A stretch of 64,000 nucleotides of DNA from Bordetella bronchialis (GTDB taxonomy: Bacteria; Pseudomonadota; Gammaproteobacteria; Burkholderiales; Burkholderiaceae_B), in the NCBI RefSeq assembly GCF_001676705.1, contig NZ_CP016170.1, positions 3,224,001-3,288,000 of the forward strand. The letters run 5' to 3'. The notes under the pieces are model-generated. The model saw only the letters and a program-made list of their open reading frames with translations. It was not told the origin of the DNA and did not search any database. Within the stretch, counting starts at the first letter, position 1. Each line of letters opens with the position of its first letter. Made by a program: the position numbers and the translations under genes. Of this stretch, positions 16,679 through 25,900 are shown piece after piece.

Positions 16679-17830
16679 CTACAAGGCCTGCCGATACAGC
16701 GCGGCCGCGTCGTCCCTGCCCAATTCGCGCGGATTGTTCACCAGCAGGCGGGTCTGCCGCATGGCGTCGTCGGCCAGCGTGTCGATGTCGCCGGCGGCGA
16801 TGCCCACCTCGCCCAGGCGCGCCGGCAGGCCGAGTTCGGCGGGCAGGGTCTCCAGCGTCTCGATCAGCGTCGCCGCGCGCGCCTCCGGCGAGCCGCCCAG
16901 GCCGGGCAGTACCTGTTCCGCCAGCTCGGCGTACAGCGGCAGCGCCGCGGGCAGGTTGAAGCGCAGGACCGGCCCCAGCACCAGCGCATTGGAAAGCCCG
17001 TGCGGCACATGGAAGCGCGCGCCCACCGGATACGCCAATGCGTGCACGGCCGCGACGGGGGCGTTGGCGAAGGCCATGCCCGCCATGCAGGCGCCCACCA
17101 GCATGGCCTGGCGGGCCTCGCGATCCGAGGGGCTGGCGCAGGCACGGCGGATATGGGCCGACAACAGCCGCAGCGCTTCGCGCGCCAGGCTGTCGGACAT
17201 GGGATTCTTCAGGCGCTTGCTGGTGTAGGCCTCGATGGCATGCACCATCGCGTCGATGCCCGTGGCGGCGGTGACCGGCGCGGGCAGGCCCAGCGTCAGG
17301 TCGGCATCGAGCAAGGCGATGTCGGGCAGCAGGACAGGCGACACCACGCCCTGTTTCATGTTCTCGCCGGTGGTCACGATGGCGATGGGCGTGACTTCCG
17401 AACCGGTTCCCGCCGTCGTGGGAACGAGTATCAGCGGCAGGCGTTCGCCGCGGACCTTGTCCACGCCGTAGACGTCCTCCAGGCGAACCGGACTGGCCGC
17501 CAGCAGGGCGGCCAGTTTGGCGGCATCCAGCGAACTGCCGCCGCCGAATCCCACCACGCATTCGGCCTGGCTGGCGCGGGCCTGTTCCGCCGCCCGCAGC
17601 ACGACGTCCACCGGCGGTTCGGGCACCACGTCGGCAAAGCACGAGACGGCCAGGCCGGCCTGCCGCAGGGCGGCAAGCACGGGATCCACCAGGCCGGCGC
17701 CGGCGACGCCGGGGTCGGTCACCACCAGCACCGAGCGCGCGCCCAGGCGCGCGACGTGGTCCGCCAATTGGCCGGCGGTGCCGGGCGCGACGAGCACCGA
17801 TTTGGCGGCATGGAAAGCGAAGGCTTGCAT
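16679..17830 (-). CDS. iron-dependent alcohol dehydrogenase / maleylacetate reductase family
   Basis: Protein of 383 residues, full length for Fe-type dehydrogenases. The NAD(P) loop GFGGGSSLD is at about 95-102. Predicted metal ligands are Asp193 and His197 (GIDAMVHAIEAY), His263 and His277 (HALAYPVGARFHVPHG); all are present. It reduces an aldehyde or a maleylacetate-like keto group, or runs in reverse. It is divergent from the aconitase X pair, with 126 bp between starts, suggesting a common substrate pathway. The specific substrate cannot be read from sequence. Confidence 0.9.
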   Translation of the reverse strand: MQAFAFHAAKSVLVAPGTAGQLADHVARLGARSVLVVTDPGVAGAGLVDPVLAALRQAGLAVSCFADVVPEPPVDVVLRAAEQARASQAECVVGFGGGSSLDAAKLAALLAASPVRLEDVYGVDKVRGERLPLILVPTTAGTGSEVTPIAIVTTGENMKQGVVSPVLLPDIALLDADLTLGLPAPVTAATGIDAMVHAIEAYTSKRLKNPMSDSLAREALRLLSAHIRRACASPSDREARQAMLVGACMAGMAFANAPVAAVHALAYPVGARFHVPHGLSNALVLGPVLRFNLPAALPLYAELAEQVLPGLGGSPEARAATLIETLETLPAELGLPARLGEVGIAAGDIDTLADDAMRQTRLLVNNPRELGRDDAAALYRQAL

Positions 17831-17956
17831 GGATGTCTCCTGGCGTGGCGCGGCGCATCGCGACCGGCGTGGCGCGACACTTCACATTACCCGCCAATCC
17901 GCCGCGGCGGCAAGCCGACTACAATTCCTCTCTTCGCCGCCGCAAGGAAGACACCC

Positions 17957-19330
17957 GTGATCGCGCTTTCGGACTACGACCAGGCCCTGCTCGGCGGGGA
18001 CCAGGGCCCGGCGGCCGCGCTGGCCATGCGGGTTTTGCTGCGGTCGGCCGCCGTCATGGGCGCGGATAGCCTGATCGACATCGAAAGCGCCCACATCGAC
18101 GGCTGCCTGTACCATGGACAGGCCAGCCTGGATTTCGTCGAAAAGCTCGTGCAGGGCGGCGGCAAGGTGGTGGTCCCGACCACGCTGAACGTCGGCTCCA
18201 TGGACTTGATCCACCCGGAACTGTTTCGCGGCGACGACGCCCTGCGCAACGCCGGCACGCGCCTGATGCAGGCGCATATCGAGCTGGGCTGCGAATCCAG
18301 CTTTACCTGCGCGCCCTACCAGCTCAAGCATCGGCCCCGCCTGGGCCAGCAGATCGCCTGGGCGGAATCCAATGCCATCGTCTTCGCCAATTCCGTGCTG
18401 GGCGCGCGCACCAACCGCTACGGCGACTTCATGGATCTTTGCGCGGCATTGACGGGACGCGCGCCGCGCTGCGGGCTGCATCTGCCGCGGAACCGCCGGG
18501 CCGGGGTGGTGTTCGCGCTGGACGACGATTTCCCGCGCGACCCCGGCAGCCGCGACATCTGGTATGCGGCCCTGGGCCTGCTGATCGGCCAGCGCGCCGG
18601 CGGCGCCATCCCGGCCATCACCGGCTTGCCCGCCGACACGACGGAAGACGAACTCAAGGCGCTGGGCGCCGCGGCGGCATCCAGCGGCGCCATCGCCCTG
18701 TTTCACGCCGTCGGCATCACGCCGGAAGCGCCCACGCTGCAGGCGGCCCTGAATGGCGTGGCGCCGTCCGGGTTGGATGCGGCCGATGAGAGCGGCCCGG
18801 ACACGCGCACGCCCGGCGTCTCCCTGCAGCGCTTCTCGACGGCGGGCGTCGCGACGCCGGGGGTGCCGGTGAAGGATGCCGAGGCGCCGACCATCCGCGT
18901 GGGCCTTGCGGCCTTGCGTGCGGTGCGGGCTTCCTTGAACCAGGCCGCGCCGGGCGCGACGCTGGCCGCGGTAAGCGTGGGCACGCCGCACTTCTCGCTG
19001 GCGGAATGCGCGGCGCTGGAGCGATTGCTGGCCCAGGCGGACCAGCGCCTGGCGGTGGACTTCTATGTCAACACCAGCCGCTACATCCTGTGGGAGCTGG
19101 AGGCCTCCGGACAGGCCGAGCGCCTGCGCCATGCCGGCGTGCAGTTCGTCACGGACACCTGTACCTACATCACCCCCATCATGCGGCAGACCCGCGGCCT
19201 GGTCATGACCAATTCCGGCAAATGGGCGCACTATGCGCCGGCCAATATCGGCGTGCAGGTGGCCTACGGCAGCCTGCGCGAATGCGTGCGATCGGCCGTG
19301 CAAGGCAAGGTGTGCTTCGATGAAAGCTGA
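17957..19330 (+). CDS. aconitase X, catalytic (DUF521) subunit
   Basis: Large subunit of the AcnX family, 457 residues. Recognisable are SAHIDGCLYHGQASLDFVE near the N-terminus, VVVPTTLNVGSMD, the Cys-containing CESSFTCAPYQL, and the terminal block with TDTCTYI and MTNSGKWAHYAPANIG. Bacterial AcnX enzymes include cis-3-hydroxy-L-proline dehydratases; archaeal ones act on mevalonate phosphate. The GTG at 17957 follows AAGGAAG at 6 nt. The last 11 nt overlap the small-subunit gene, so the pair is translationally coupled. A Pro/Gly/Thr-rich stretch near residues 280-310 separates two conserved blocks. Substrate is inferred only. Confidence 0.88.
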   Translation: MIALSDYDQALLGGDQGPAAALAMRVLLRSAAVMGADSLIDIESAHIDGCLYHGQASLDFVEKLVQGGGKVVVPTTLNVGSMDLIHPELFRGDDALRNAGTRLMQAHIELGCESSFTCAPYQLKHRPRLGQQIAWAESNAIVFANSVLGARTNRYGDFMDLCAALTGRAPRCGLHLPRNRRAGVVFALDDDFPRDPGSRDIWYAALGLLIGQRAGGAIPAITGLPADTTEDELKALGAAAASSGAIALFHAVGITPEAPTLQAALNGVAPSGLDAADESGPDTRTPGVSLQRFSTAGVATPGVPVKDAEAPTIRVGLAALRAVRASLNQAAPGATLAAVSVGTPHFSLAECAALERLLAQADQRLAVDFYVNTSRYILWELEASGQAERLRHAGVQFVTDTCTYITPIMRQTRGLVMTNSGKWAHYAPANIGVQVAYGSLRECVRSAVQGKVCFDES

Positions 19331-19766
19331 CGCGCCGGCCAGGTATCGCGGCGATACCGTCGTTCCCGGCCGCGGGGCGGGCGGCCTGCTGCGACTGGAA
19401 GAACCGCTGAGTTTCTGGGGCGGCTATGACGCCCAGGCCGGCGCCATCATCGAACCGCGCCATCCGCAGTTCGGCATGACGCTGCGGGACACCTGCCTGC
19501 TGATGGCGCGCGCCAAGGGCTCCAGCTCCAGCAGCAGCGTGCTGGCCGAGGCCATCCGCCACGGCACCGGGCCGCGCGCCATCGTCATGCGGGACCGCGA
19601 TCTGATCGTGGCGCTGGGCTGCATCGTCGCATCCGAACTGTACGGAATCGACGTACCGATCGCCGTGGTGGATGAGACCACCTGGCAGGCGCTGGCCGCC
19701 CTGCCCGCGGGCACACCGCTGCGGCTGGAAGCGGCCGATAAGGAATGCACCATCGTCAGCGGTTGA
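19320..19766 (+). CDS. aconitase X, swivel-domain (DUF126) subunit
   Basis: Small subunit of 148 residues that completes the aconitase X active site. GAGGLLRLEEPLSFWGG, the loop ARAKGSSSSSSVLAEA and ELYGIDVPIAVVDE are typical of DUF126 proteins. In many organisms the two parts are fused; here they are separate genes overlapping by 11 nt. The serine-rich loop is thought to bind the substrate carboxylate or the cluster-facing side in the aconitase swivel domain. Confidence 0.9.
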   Translation: MKADAPARYRGDTVVPGRGAGGLLRLEEPLSFWGGYDAQAGAIIEPRHPQFGMTLRDTCLLMARAKGSSSSSSVLAEAIRHGTGPRAIVMRDRDLIVALGCIVASELYGIDVPIAVVDETTWQALAALPAGTPLRLEAADKECTIVSG

Positions 19767-19875
19767 AGGCGCCGGGTTCGGACCACGGCGTCGGCGCTTC
19801 GGATCGGGCCTTCAGCTGGGCATCCGTCGTGGCTTTCGGTTCGCGCTCGATACACACGCGCCGGACGAACAGGCT

Positions 19876-21369
19876 TCACTGGAAAGCCGTTTCCATGAAA
19901 CTGCGCAGCTTGCGCGAATGCAGCCGTTCGGGCGGCATGTCGCGCAGGCGCTCCAGCGCCCGGATGCCGATTTCCAGATGCTGCCCGACCTGCCGGCGGT
20001 AGAAGGCGGTGGCCATGCCGGGCAGCTTCAATTCGCCATGCAGCGGCTTATCCGATACGCATAGCAAGGTGCCGTAGGGCACGCGAAAGCGGAAGCCGTT
20101 GGCCGCGATGGTGGCCGATTCCATATCCAGCGCGATGGCCCGGGACTGGGCGAAACGCTGGACGGGCTCGGATTGGTCGCGCAGCTCCCAGTTGCGGTTG
20201 TCGATGGTGGCCACGGTGCCGGTACGCATGATGCGCTTGAGCTCCCATCCCGAAAGGCCCGCGACTTCCTCCACGGCCTGCTCCAGCGCCACCTGGACTT
20301 CCGCCAGCGGCGGGACGGGCACCCATGTGGGCAGGTCGGCGTCGAGAACGTGATCGTCGCGCACATAGCCGTGCGCCAGCACGTAATCGCCCAGCCTTTG
20401 CGAGGTCCGCAAGCCGGCGCAATGCCCCAGCATCAGCCAGGCATGCGGACGCAGCACGGCGATGTGATCGGTGATGGTCTTGGCATTGGAAGGCCCCACC
20501 CCGATGTTGACCAGGGTAATGCCGGAATGATCGGCACGCGTCAGGTGATAGGCCGGCATCTGAGGCAGGCGCCCCGCGGCCGCGTCCGTGGCAATGGCTT
20601 CCCCGCGCCGCATGATGCGGTTGCCCGGCTCGATCAGGGCGTCGTAATCGCCCTCTCCGGCCGCCAGCATGGCGCGCGCGCGGGCGCAGAACTCGTCCAC
20701 ATAGAACTGGTAATTGGTGAAGAGAATGTAGTTCTGGAAATGCGCCGGCGCCGTGGCCGTATAGTGCTGCAGCCGGTGCAGGGAGTAGTCCACGCGCGGC
20801 GCGGTAAAGGGGCCCAGGGGCCGGGGCTCGTTGTCGCGGCCGCGCCAGGTGCCGTTGACGATGGCGTCGTCGGTGATGGCCAGGTCGGGCACGTCGAAGA
20901 TATCGCGCAGCGGACGCCGGAGGGCTTCCAGGTGCTCGCCTTCCACATAGGCGCCGTCGGGAAAGGCGAAGTGCAAGGGAATGGGCACGTTGGACTCGCC
21001 CACTTCGACCGGCACCTTGTGATTCTGCAGCAGATGGCCGATCTGCTCGGTCAGGTAATCCTTGAACAGGCGGGGCTGCGTGACGGTCGTCTGATACACG
21101 CCCGGTTCGGCGACATGGCCATACGACAGGCGGGTATCGACCGGATCGTAGGTATGGACGGCGATGCGGACGCTGGGATAGCAGGCGCGCACCCGCACGC
21201 CCTGCAGGTCGTCCCCTGCCGTGACGCGCTGCAGGCCGTCGCGCAGGTAGGCCGTATTCCGTTCGTAGATGGCAATCAGGCGCTCTACGGCCGCCTGTGC
21301 ACTGTGAAAGGCCTCGTACGGCATGAAATCGGGCCGGACGGTGGGGGGTACTGCTTCACCACTGCTCAT
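19876..21369 (-). CDS. amn: AMP nucleosidase
   Basis: Enzyme of 497 residues hydrolysing AMP to adenine and ribose 5-phosphate. The N-terminal AMP-nucleosidase domain is followed by a nucleoside-phosphorylase fold with ITLVNIGVGPSNAKTITDH and the active-site segment AIALDMESATIAANGFRF near residue 415. The ATG at 21369 is preceded by GGAGG at 8 nt, better than the further-upstream ATGs. It is involved in purine salvage and control of the adenylate pool. A block of 15-bp tandem repeats lies about 100 bp upstream of its start, where the promoter would be. Confidence 0.93.
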   Translation of the reverse strand: MSSGEAVPPTVRPDFMPYEAFHSAQAAVERLIAIYERNTAYLRDGLQRVTAGDDLQGVRVRACYPSVRIAVHTYDPVDTRLSYGHVAEPGVYQTTVTQPRLFKDYLTEQIGHLLQNHKVPVEVGESNVPIPLHFAFPDGAYVEGEHLEALRRPLRDIFDVPDLAITDDAIVNGTWRGRDNEPRPLGPFTAPRVDYSLHRLQHYTATAPAHFQNYILFTNYQFYVDEFCARARAMLAAGEGDYDALIEPGNRIMRRGEAIATDAAAGRLPQMPAYHLTRADHSGITLVNIGVGPSNAKTITDHIAVLRPHAWLMLGHCAGLRTSQRLGDYVLAHGYVRDDHVLDADLPTWVPVPPLAEVQVALEQAVEEVAGLSGWELKRIMRTGTVATIDNRNWELRDQSEPVQRFAQSRAIALDMESATIAANGFRFRVPYGTLLCVSDKPLHGELKLPGMATAFYRRQVGQHLEIGIRALERLRDMPPERLHSRKLRSFMETAFQ

Positions 21370-21465
21370 CAAGGATGCCTCCGTTTGCCGCTTCATCATA
21401 CCGGGCCGCGGGCCGGTGGAATCGGCGCGGCATCGAGGCCCGTCCGGGGTGCCTCGATGCCGGCG

Positions 21466-21555
21466 GCCGGCTTCGGCGCGGCCGGCTTCGGCGCGGCCGG
21501 CTTCGGCGCGGCCGGCTTCGGCGCGGCCGGCGTCTGCGCGGCCGGCGTCTGCGCG
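21466..21555 (+). repeat. 15-bp tandem repeat, 6 units
   Basis: Four copies of GCCGGCTTCGGCGCG (21466-21525) followed by two copies of the variant GCCGGCGTCTGCGCG (21526-21555). It ends 6 bp before the stop codon of the branched-chain amino-acid binding protein and lies upstream of amn. A hairpin with 9-bp arms (CATCGAGGC at 21431, GCCTCGATG at 21451) sits next to it. Each unit is a multiple of three and could be translated, but no gene contains it. Confidence 0.92.
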
Positions 21556-21561
21556 GCCGCC

Positions 21562-22683
21562 CTAGTCAACCTGGGTATGCGAGCCGTCCTTGTGCCACTC
21601 GTACACCTTGAAGGCGAAGTTGTTCAGGTCGCCCTGCGAGTTCCAGGAGATATTCCCGATGGGGGAATCGATGCTGTTCTTGTGCAGCCATGCCGCGACC
21701 TTGGTCGGGTCCGTGGAGCCCGCGCCCTTGATGCCGTCGACGATGGCCATCGTCGCCGAATAGGCGGTCATCTGGAAGGCACCGGCCGGATTGCGTTTCT
21801 TGTCCTTGAATGCCTTGACCAGCGCGGCATTCCTGGGATCCTGCGAGAAGTCCGCCGGCAAGGTCAGCAGCATGCCTTCCACGGCCGGCCCGGCGATGGC
21901 ATTGATATCCGGATTGCCGGCGCCTTCGGGGCCCATGAAGCGCGCCTTCAGGCCCTGCTCCGCGGCCTGGCGCATCAGCAGGCCCATTTCGGGGTGATAG
22001 CCGCCGTAGTACACGAAGTCGACGTTTTCGCTCTTGAGCTTGGTGATGACCGCGGAATAATCGCTGTCGCCGGCATTGATGCCCTCGAAGACGGCCACCG
22101 GCACGCCGGCCTTGTCCAGCTGGTTCTTGACCGAGGTGGCGATACCCTGCCCATACGACTGCTTGTCATGCAGCACCGCGACCTTCTTGGGCTTGGCCTT
22201 GTCGATGATGTAGGCCGCCGCGGCCGGACCTTGCTGGTCGTCGCGGCCGATGGTACGGAAAACGAAGTTGTACTTCTTGCCGTCGGTCAGCGCCGGCGAG
22301 GTCGCCGAGGGCGTCACCATGACCACGCCTTCCTGTTCGTAGATGGGCGCGGCGGCGATGGAGGCCCCCGAGCATACGGGCCCCACGACGAAGCCGATCT
22401 TTTCGTTCACCACGCGATTCGCGGCGGTCGGCCCCTGCTTGGGTTCGCAACCGTCGTCGACGACGACGACTTCCAGCTTCCTGCCGTTGACGCCGCCGGC
22501 GGCATTCACCTGCTCGACAGCCGTGTCGACGCCCTCGCGCACCATATCGCCATATTGCGTGACCGGCCCGGTGGTGGGCCCGACCGCGGCGATCTTGATC
22601 GTTTGCGCCTGCGCGCCAAGGGTGAACAGGCCAGCCGTGATTGCGAGCGCGGCCGCGGCCGCCAAATGATGGTTTTTCTTCAT
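21562..22683 (-). CDS. branched-chain amino-acid ABC transporter substrate-binding protein (LivJ/LivK type)
   Basis: Periplasmic binding protein of 373 residues. The signal peptide ends near LGAQA-QTIK. Mature-protein motifs include IAAVGPTTGPVTQYG, VNAAGGVNGRKLEVVVVDDGC and VVGPVCSGASIAAAPIY, all typical of Leu/Ile/Val-binding proteins. The ATG at 22683 lies 6 nt after AGGAG; an ATG at 22689 directly abuts that sequence and is less likely to be used. No LivH, LivM, LivG or LivF gene is nearby, so it must serve permeases encoded elsewhere. Confidence 0.92.
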   Translation of the reverse strand: MKKNHHLAAAAALAITAGLFTLGAQAQTIKIAAVGPTTGPVTQYGDMVREGVDTAVEQVNAAGGVNGRKLEVVVVDDGCEPKQGPTAANRVVNEKIGFVVGPVCSGASIAAAPIYEQEGVVMVTPSATSPALTDGKKYNFVFRTIGRDDQQGPAAAAYIIDKAKPKKVAVLHDKQSYGQGIATSVKNQLDKAGVPVAVFEGINAGDSDYSAVITKLKSENVDFVYYGGYHPEMGLLMRQAAEQGLKARFMGPEGAGNPDINAIAGPAVEGMLLTLPADFSQDPRNAALVKAFKDKKRNPAGAFQMTAYSATMAIVDGIKGAGSTDPTKVAAWLHKNSIDSPIGNISWNSQGDLNNFAFKVYEWHKDGSHTQVD

Positions 22684-22850
22684 CGTCATCTCCTAGTGCG
22701 CACTCCATGCCAAATGGTGGACTTATGGTCCGCCAGGGTGCTCCGCCATCCACCGGACCATGGGCCGGCCGAAGCGGAAGGGCCCAAAGGATACCGTAAA
22801 GCTGGCCCGGTTCCACGCCCATCACGGCGATCCGCAAAATATCGGCCGGG

Positions 22851-22900
22851 TCTCTTTAAACGTGTAATGCACGATTTCAAGCTCGTTTATATATCGGAAG
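22851..22900 (+). promoter_or_regulatory. A/T-rich promoter-like stretch upstream of the large EPIYA-like gene
   Basis: In otherwise GC-rich DNA this segment contains TCTCTTTAAACG and, about 25 bp on, TTTATATAT (22886-22894). It lies 30-70 bp before the best start codon of the large gene and is the only obvious promoter-like sequence there. No certain -35/-10 pair or activator site was identified. Confidence 0.35.
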
Positions 22901-22923
22901 CCAAGACCCGCGGGAAGAATCGG

Positions 22924-25900
22924 ATGGACATCCTCGCGGCGGGCCGTCGGCCTGGCCCTACAGGGCCCCCGGGCAATTCGCGCGGCGGCCGCGCGTCCGG
23001 CTTATGGATGAAGCGGGACGGCCAGCCTAGACTGGCGGCGCTATTTGCCCGTATCCACACCCGCATCATGCCGCCCATTTCCGGAGCCGCCACGGCTCCC
23101 CTTACGCTAGTCCCCTCCCCTCATTCCATACAGCCCGCCGGCCGATCCCACGCGCCCTTCGCGCTGGTCCGCGGCGAGCACCAGTCGCGCGTCGACAGGG
23201 CAAGCCGCTGCCGCACGCGCATCGCGCGCACGGCCAGGCTGATGCTGGCGCGTACGGGCCGCGCGCCACGCGCCGCGGACCTGGCCAAGCTCGAGCGCGA
23301 CACCGCCAAACTGGGCCGGCAGACGGCCGTACGGAATACGCTGGGCGACGTGCTGACCGACCGCACCCTGCGCGCATATCTGCCCGAAGTGGGCGCCAGG
23401 CAAGCCAGGCATCGCCGCGACGCCCTGCTGCAGGCACGCCAGGCGCCCGCGGGCGCGCCCGGGCAGCAGGGCGCCGCGGTCGCGCACGTACTCGAATGCG
23501 CGACCGCCCTGGAAGCCACCGCCGGCCCACTGCGGGCATTGGGCGGCGCGTATCGCGACGGCGGCGGCCGGGTCGAGCTGTCCGCCGGCATCCTCCGGCA
23601 GCTGCTCGATCTGTCGACCGGCATGAAAATGCTGCGTCCCCACGGGCAGGATCCCGCGGACTTTCTGTACCCCGCCGTCAAGCTCATGCACAGGGCCCAG
23701 GGCGGGGAAAGCGGCGGCGAAACGGCGCTCGCGGCCCTGTTGCGGGATCTGTCGGCCAGTGGCCGCCACCACCCCGACGGCCTGCGTGCACAATTGGCCC
23801 GGCCGGGAGGCGGACTGGATTTCTGGCTGGCCCATCATTCGCCGGACGCCTATGGACGCAACCCCGGTGCGCTGCGCCAGGGGCTGGCCGACGATATCCA
23901 TGTCGTACTGGACGGCGTGGCTGACGCCGCGTGGCGCGTACTGCAAGAGGACTTGCACTCGCAGGTGCCATCCTGGGCGCGGCAGGCACAGCCCGCGCTG
24001 TTCGAAGAGGCCGGCGTCCTCCACGCCAGCGCACAGCGCTGGCACGCGCGCCTGGCGATGCACGGCAGCACGCATGCGCTATTGCGCTCGTCCCCGGCGG
24101 ACACCGTGAGACTATTGCTGGAGCATGCCGCGAACGAAACGCTGGGCGCCTCGCCCGGGCAGGCCGGCGACCTGGGCGCCCTGCCGGGACGGCTGCGCGA
24201 CGGACTGGGGCGTATCGACGATCGCATCCAGCGGGCGCTGGACGATGCCGGCGTGGCCGGCTACGCCTCGCCGGCGGCCGTCGCCGCGCTGCGGCGTACG
24301 CTCATGCACAAGGTGCTTGAGGAAACCGGCATCCTGGGTGAAATCCACCGCGCACGGAGTCTGGCCGACGCAAGCGTCCCGCGCGCGCCTTCCCGGGCCC
24401 CGATCGCCGCCGATGTCGCGGGGCCCGCGCGGGCCACGTCCAAGGCCATGCGGGCCGCGGAGGCCCCGGCCCTGCACCCCAAGGTGGACAAGCGCATGAA
24501 GCGGGCCGAGGCGGATGCGCAGCGCCAGATCGTCAAGGTGCTCATGGCTTGCCGGCAGGCCGGCGACAAGCCCCTGTCGCCCCACAAACTGCAGGCGCTG
24601 CACGAGGCGCGCGCATGGCTCGGTGCGCTGCACGGCGACTCGGCTCCGGCGGTATGGCAACGGCTGCTCGATGGCGAGACCCGGCGGCTGGGCGATCGCG
24701 ACCTGCGCAGCCTGGCCGGCGGCGCCTTGAGCGCGCATATCCAGGGTGGCGCGCACCTGACCGCCAAGGTCAAGGATGCAAGCCTCCGCGCGGCCGCGGA
24801 CACGCTGCTCGGCGACCTCCGGACCGCCGTCCGTACCGCGTCGGCCAAGCGCAATGGGGCGCCCCTCCTGAAAACAGCGTGCGCATCGCTGGCGACGCCG
24901 GCCGGCGCGTCCGGCCGCACGGCGTTCTTCCTGCAACTGCAAGCGCTGCGCGAGCGGATAGGGATGCTGGACGACCGCGGCGTGGGACAGTCCCGCTTGC
25001 TGGAGGCCTGCGTCGAGGAACTGAGCGACGCCGAACTGAAGGCCCTGGTCGGCGTACCCCCCGTATCGGGCCAGGACGCCGGCGCGCCGGACGACGCCCA
25101 GGCATTCCTGGAACGGCTCCAGGGCAGCGCGCGCGTCCAGGCGGACAAGCGCATGGATACGCTGCGCGATTCGCTGGTGCAGGACTTCCGCGCCAGATTG
25201 TTCAGGCAGGCCGGATTCCTGCACGCCATGCTGTACGGCCCCGCGGATGCCGGCGTACCGCTTGCGGACACGCTGGAGAGCCTGATCCGCGACGCCGTCC
25301 GCCACGCAGGCGCGGTGCACGAGCAAGGCCAGGATACGGCCGCCGCGTCGCGGCCCGCGCGCTTCGTGCGCACCCTGCAAGGCTACGACGTCGCGGGGGA
25401 CCTGACGCGTACGCTGTGCCAGGAAGCCCTGTCGCTGCATGCGCGGCTGGATGCCGGCATGCATGAGGTCGGTATCCCCAGCTTCCGCCCGGGCCCTGCC
25501 GCCGCGGCATGGCGGACCCGCGCCGTCGACGACATCGTCGCGCGGACCGGCATATGGGATCGCCTGGATTCCCTGGCGCATCGCCTGCCGCGCGACGTGG
25601 CGGAACCGGCGGACGCGAACCGCCGGCCGGGCCTGGGCTGGCTGGCGCCGCTATCGCGGGGGCGTGGACGCCACAGCAGCAGATCGGCACGGTCGGTGGG
25701 TTCCGACGGTTACGCCATCTCGAAGCCCTTCTTCGGTTTCATGCGTCGCAAGGAGCCCACGCGCGCCGCCGGCGCGGACGCCTACGCCGCCCTGCGCCCG
25801 CCGCACGATCGCGGCGTCCGGGCCGCCATCCATGGATCGGATGACGAACCCGTCTATGCCACGATCGATGAATCGCCGGATGACGATCTCCACGCGGTCA

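Noticed and set aside
21466..21555. 15-bp repeats as a CRISPR array
   Set aside because: There are no spacers: the units are directly abutting, and the unit is too short.
20173..22923. Upstream part of a 2,026-codon open frame that continues into the large effector-like gene
   Set aside because: This part is antisense to amn and the branched-chain amino-acid binding protein, which are clearly genes. Only the portion from about 22924 has its own coding signature.
24112..25581. 489-codon open frame antisense to the large effector-like gene
   Set aside because: Its translation is rich in Gln, His, Arg and Gly without any domain, as typical of shadow frames in GC-rich DNA; the plus-strand frame has the expected third-position bias.
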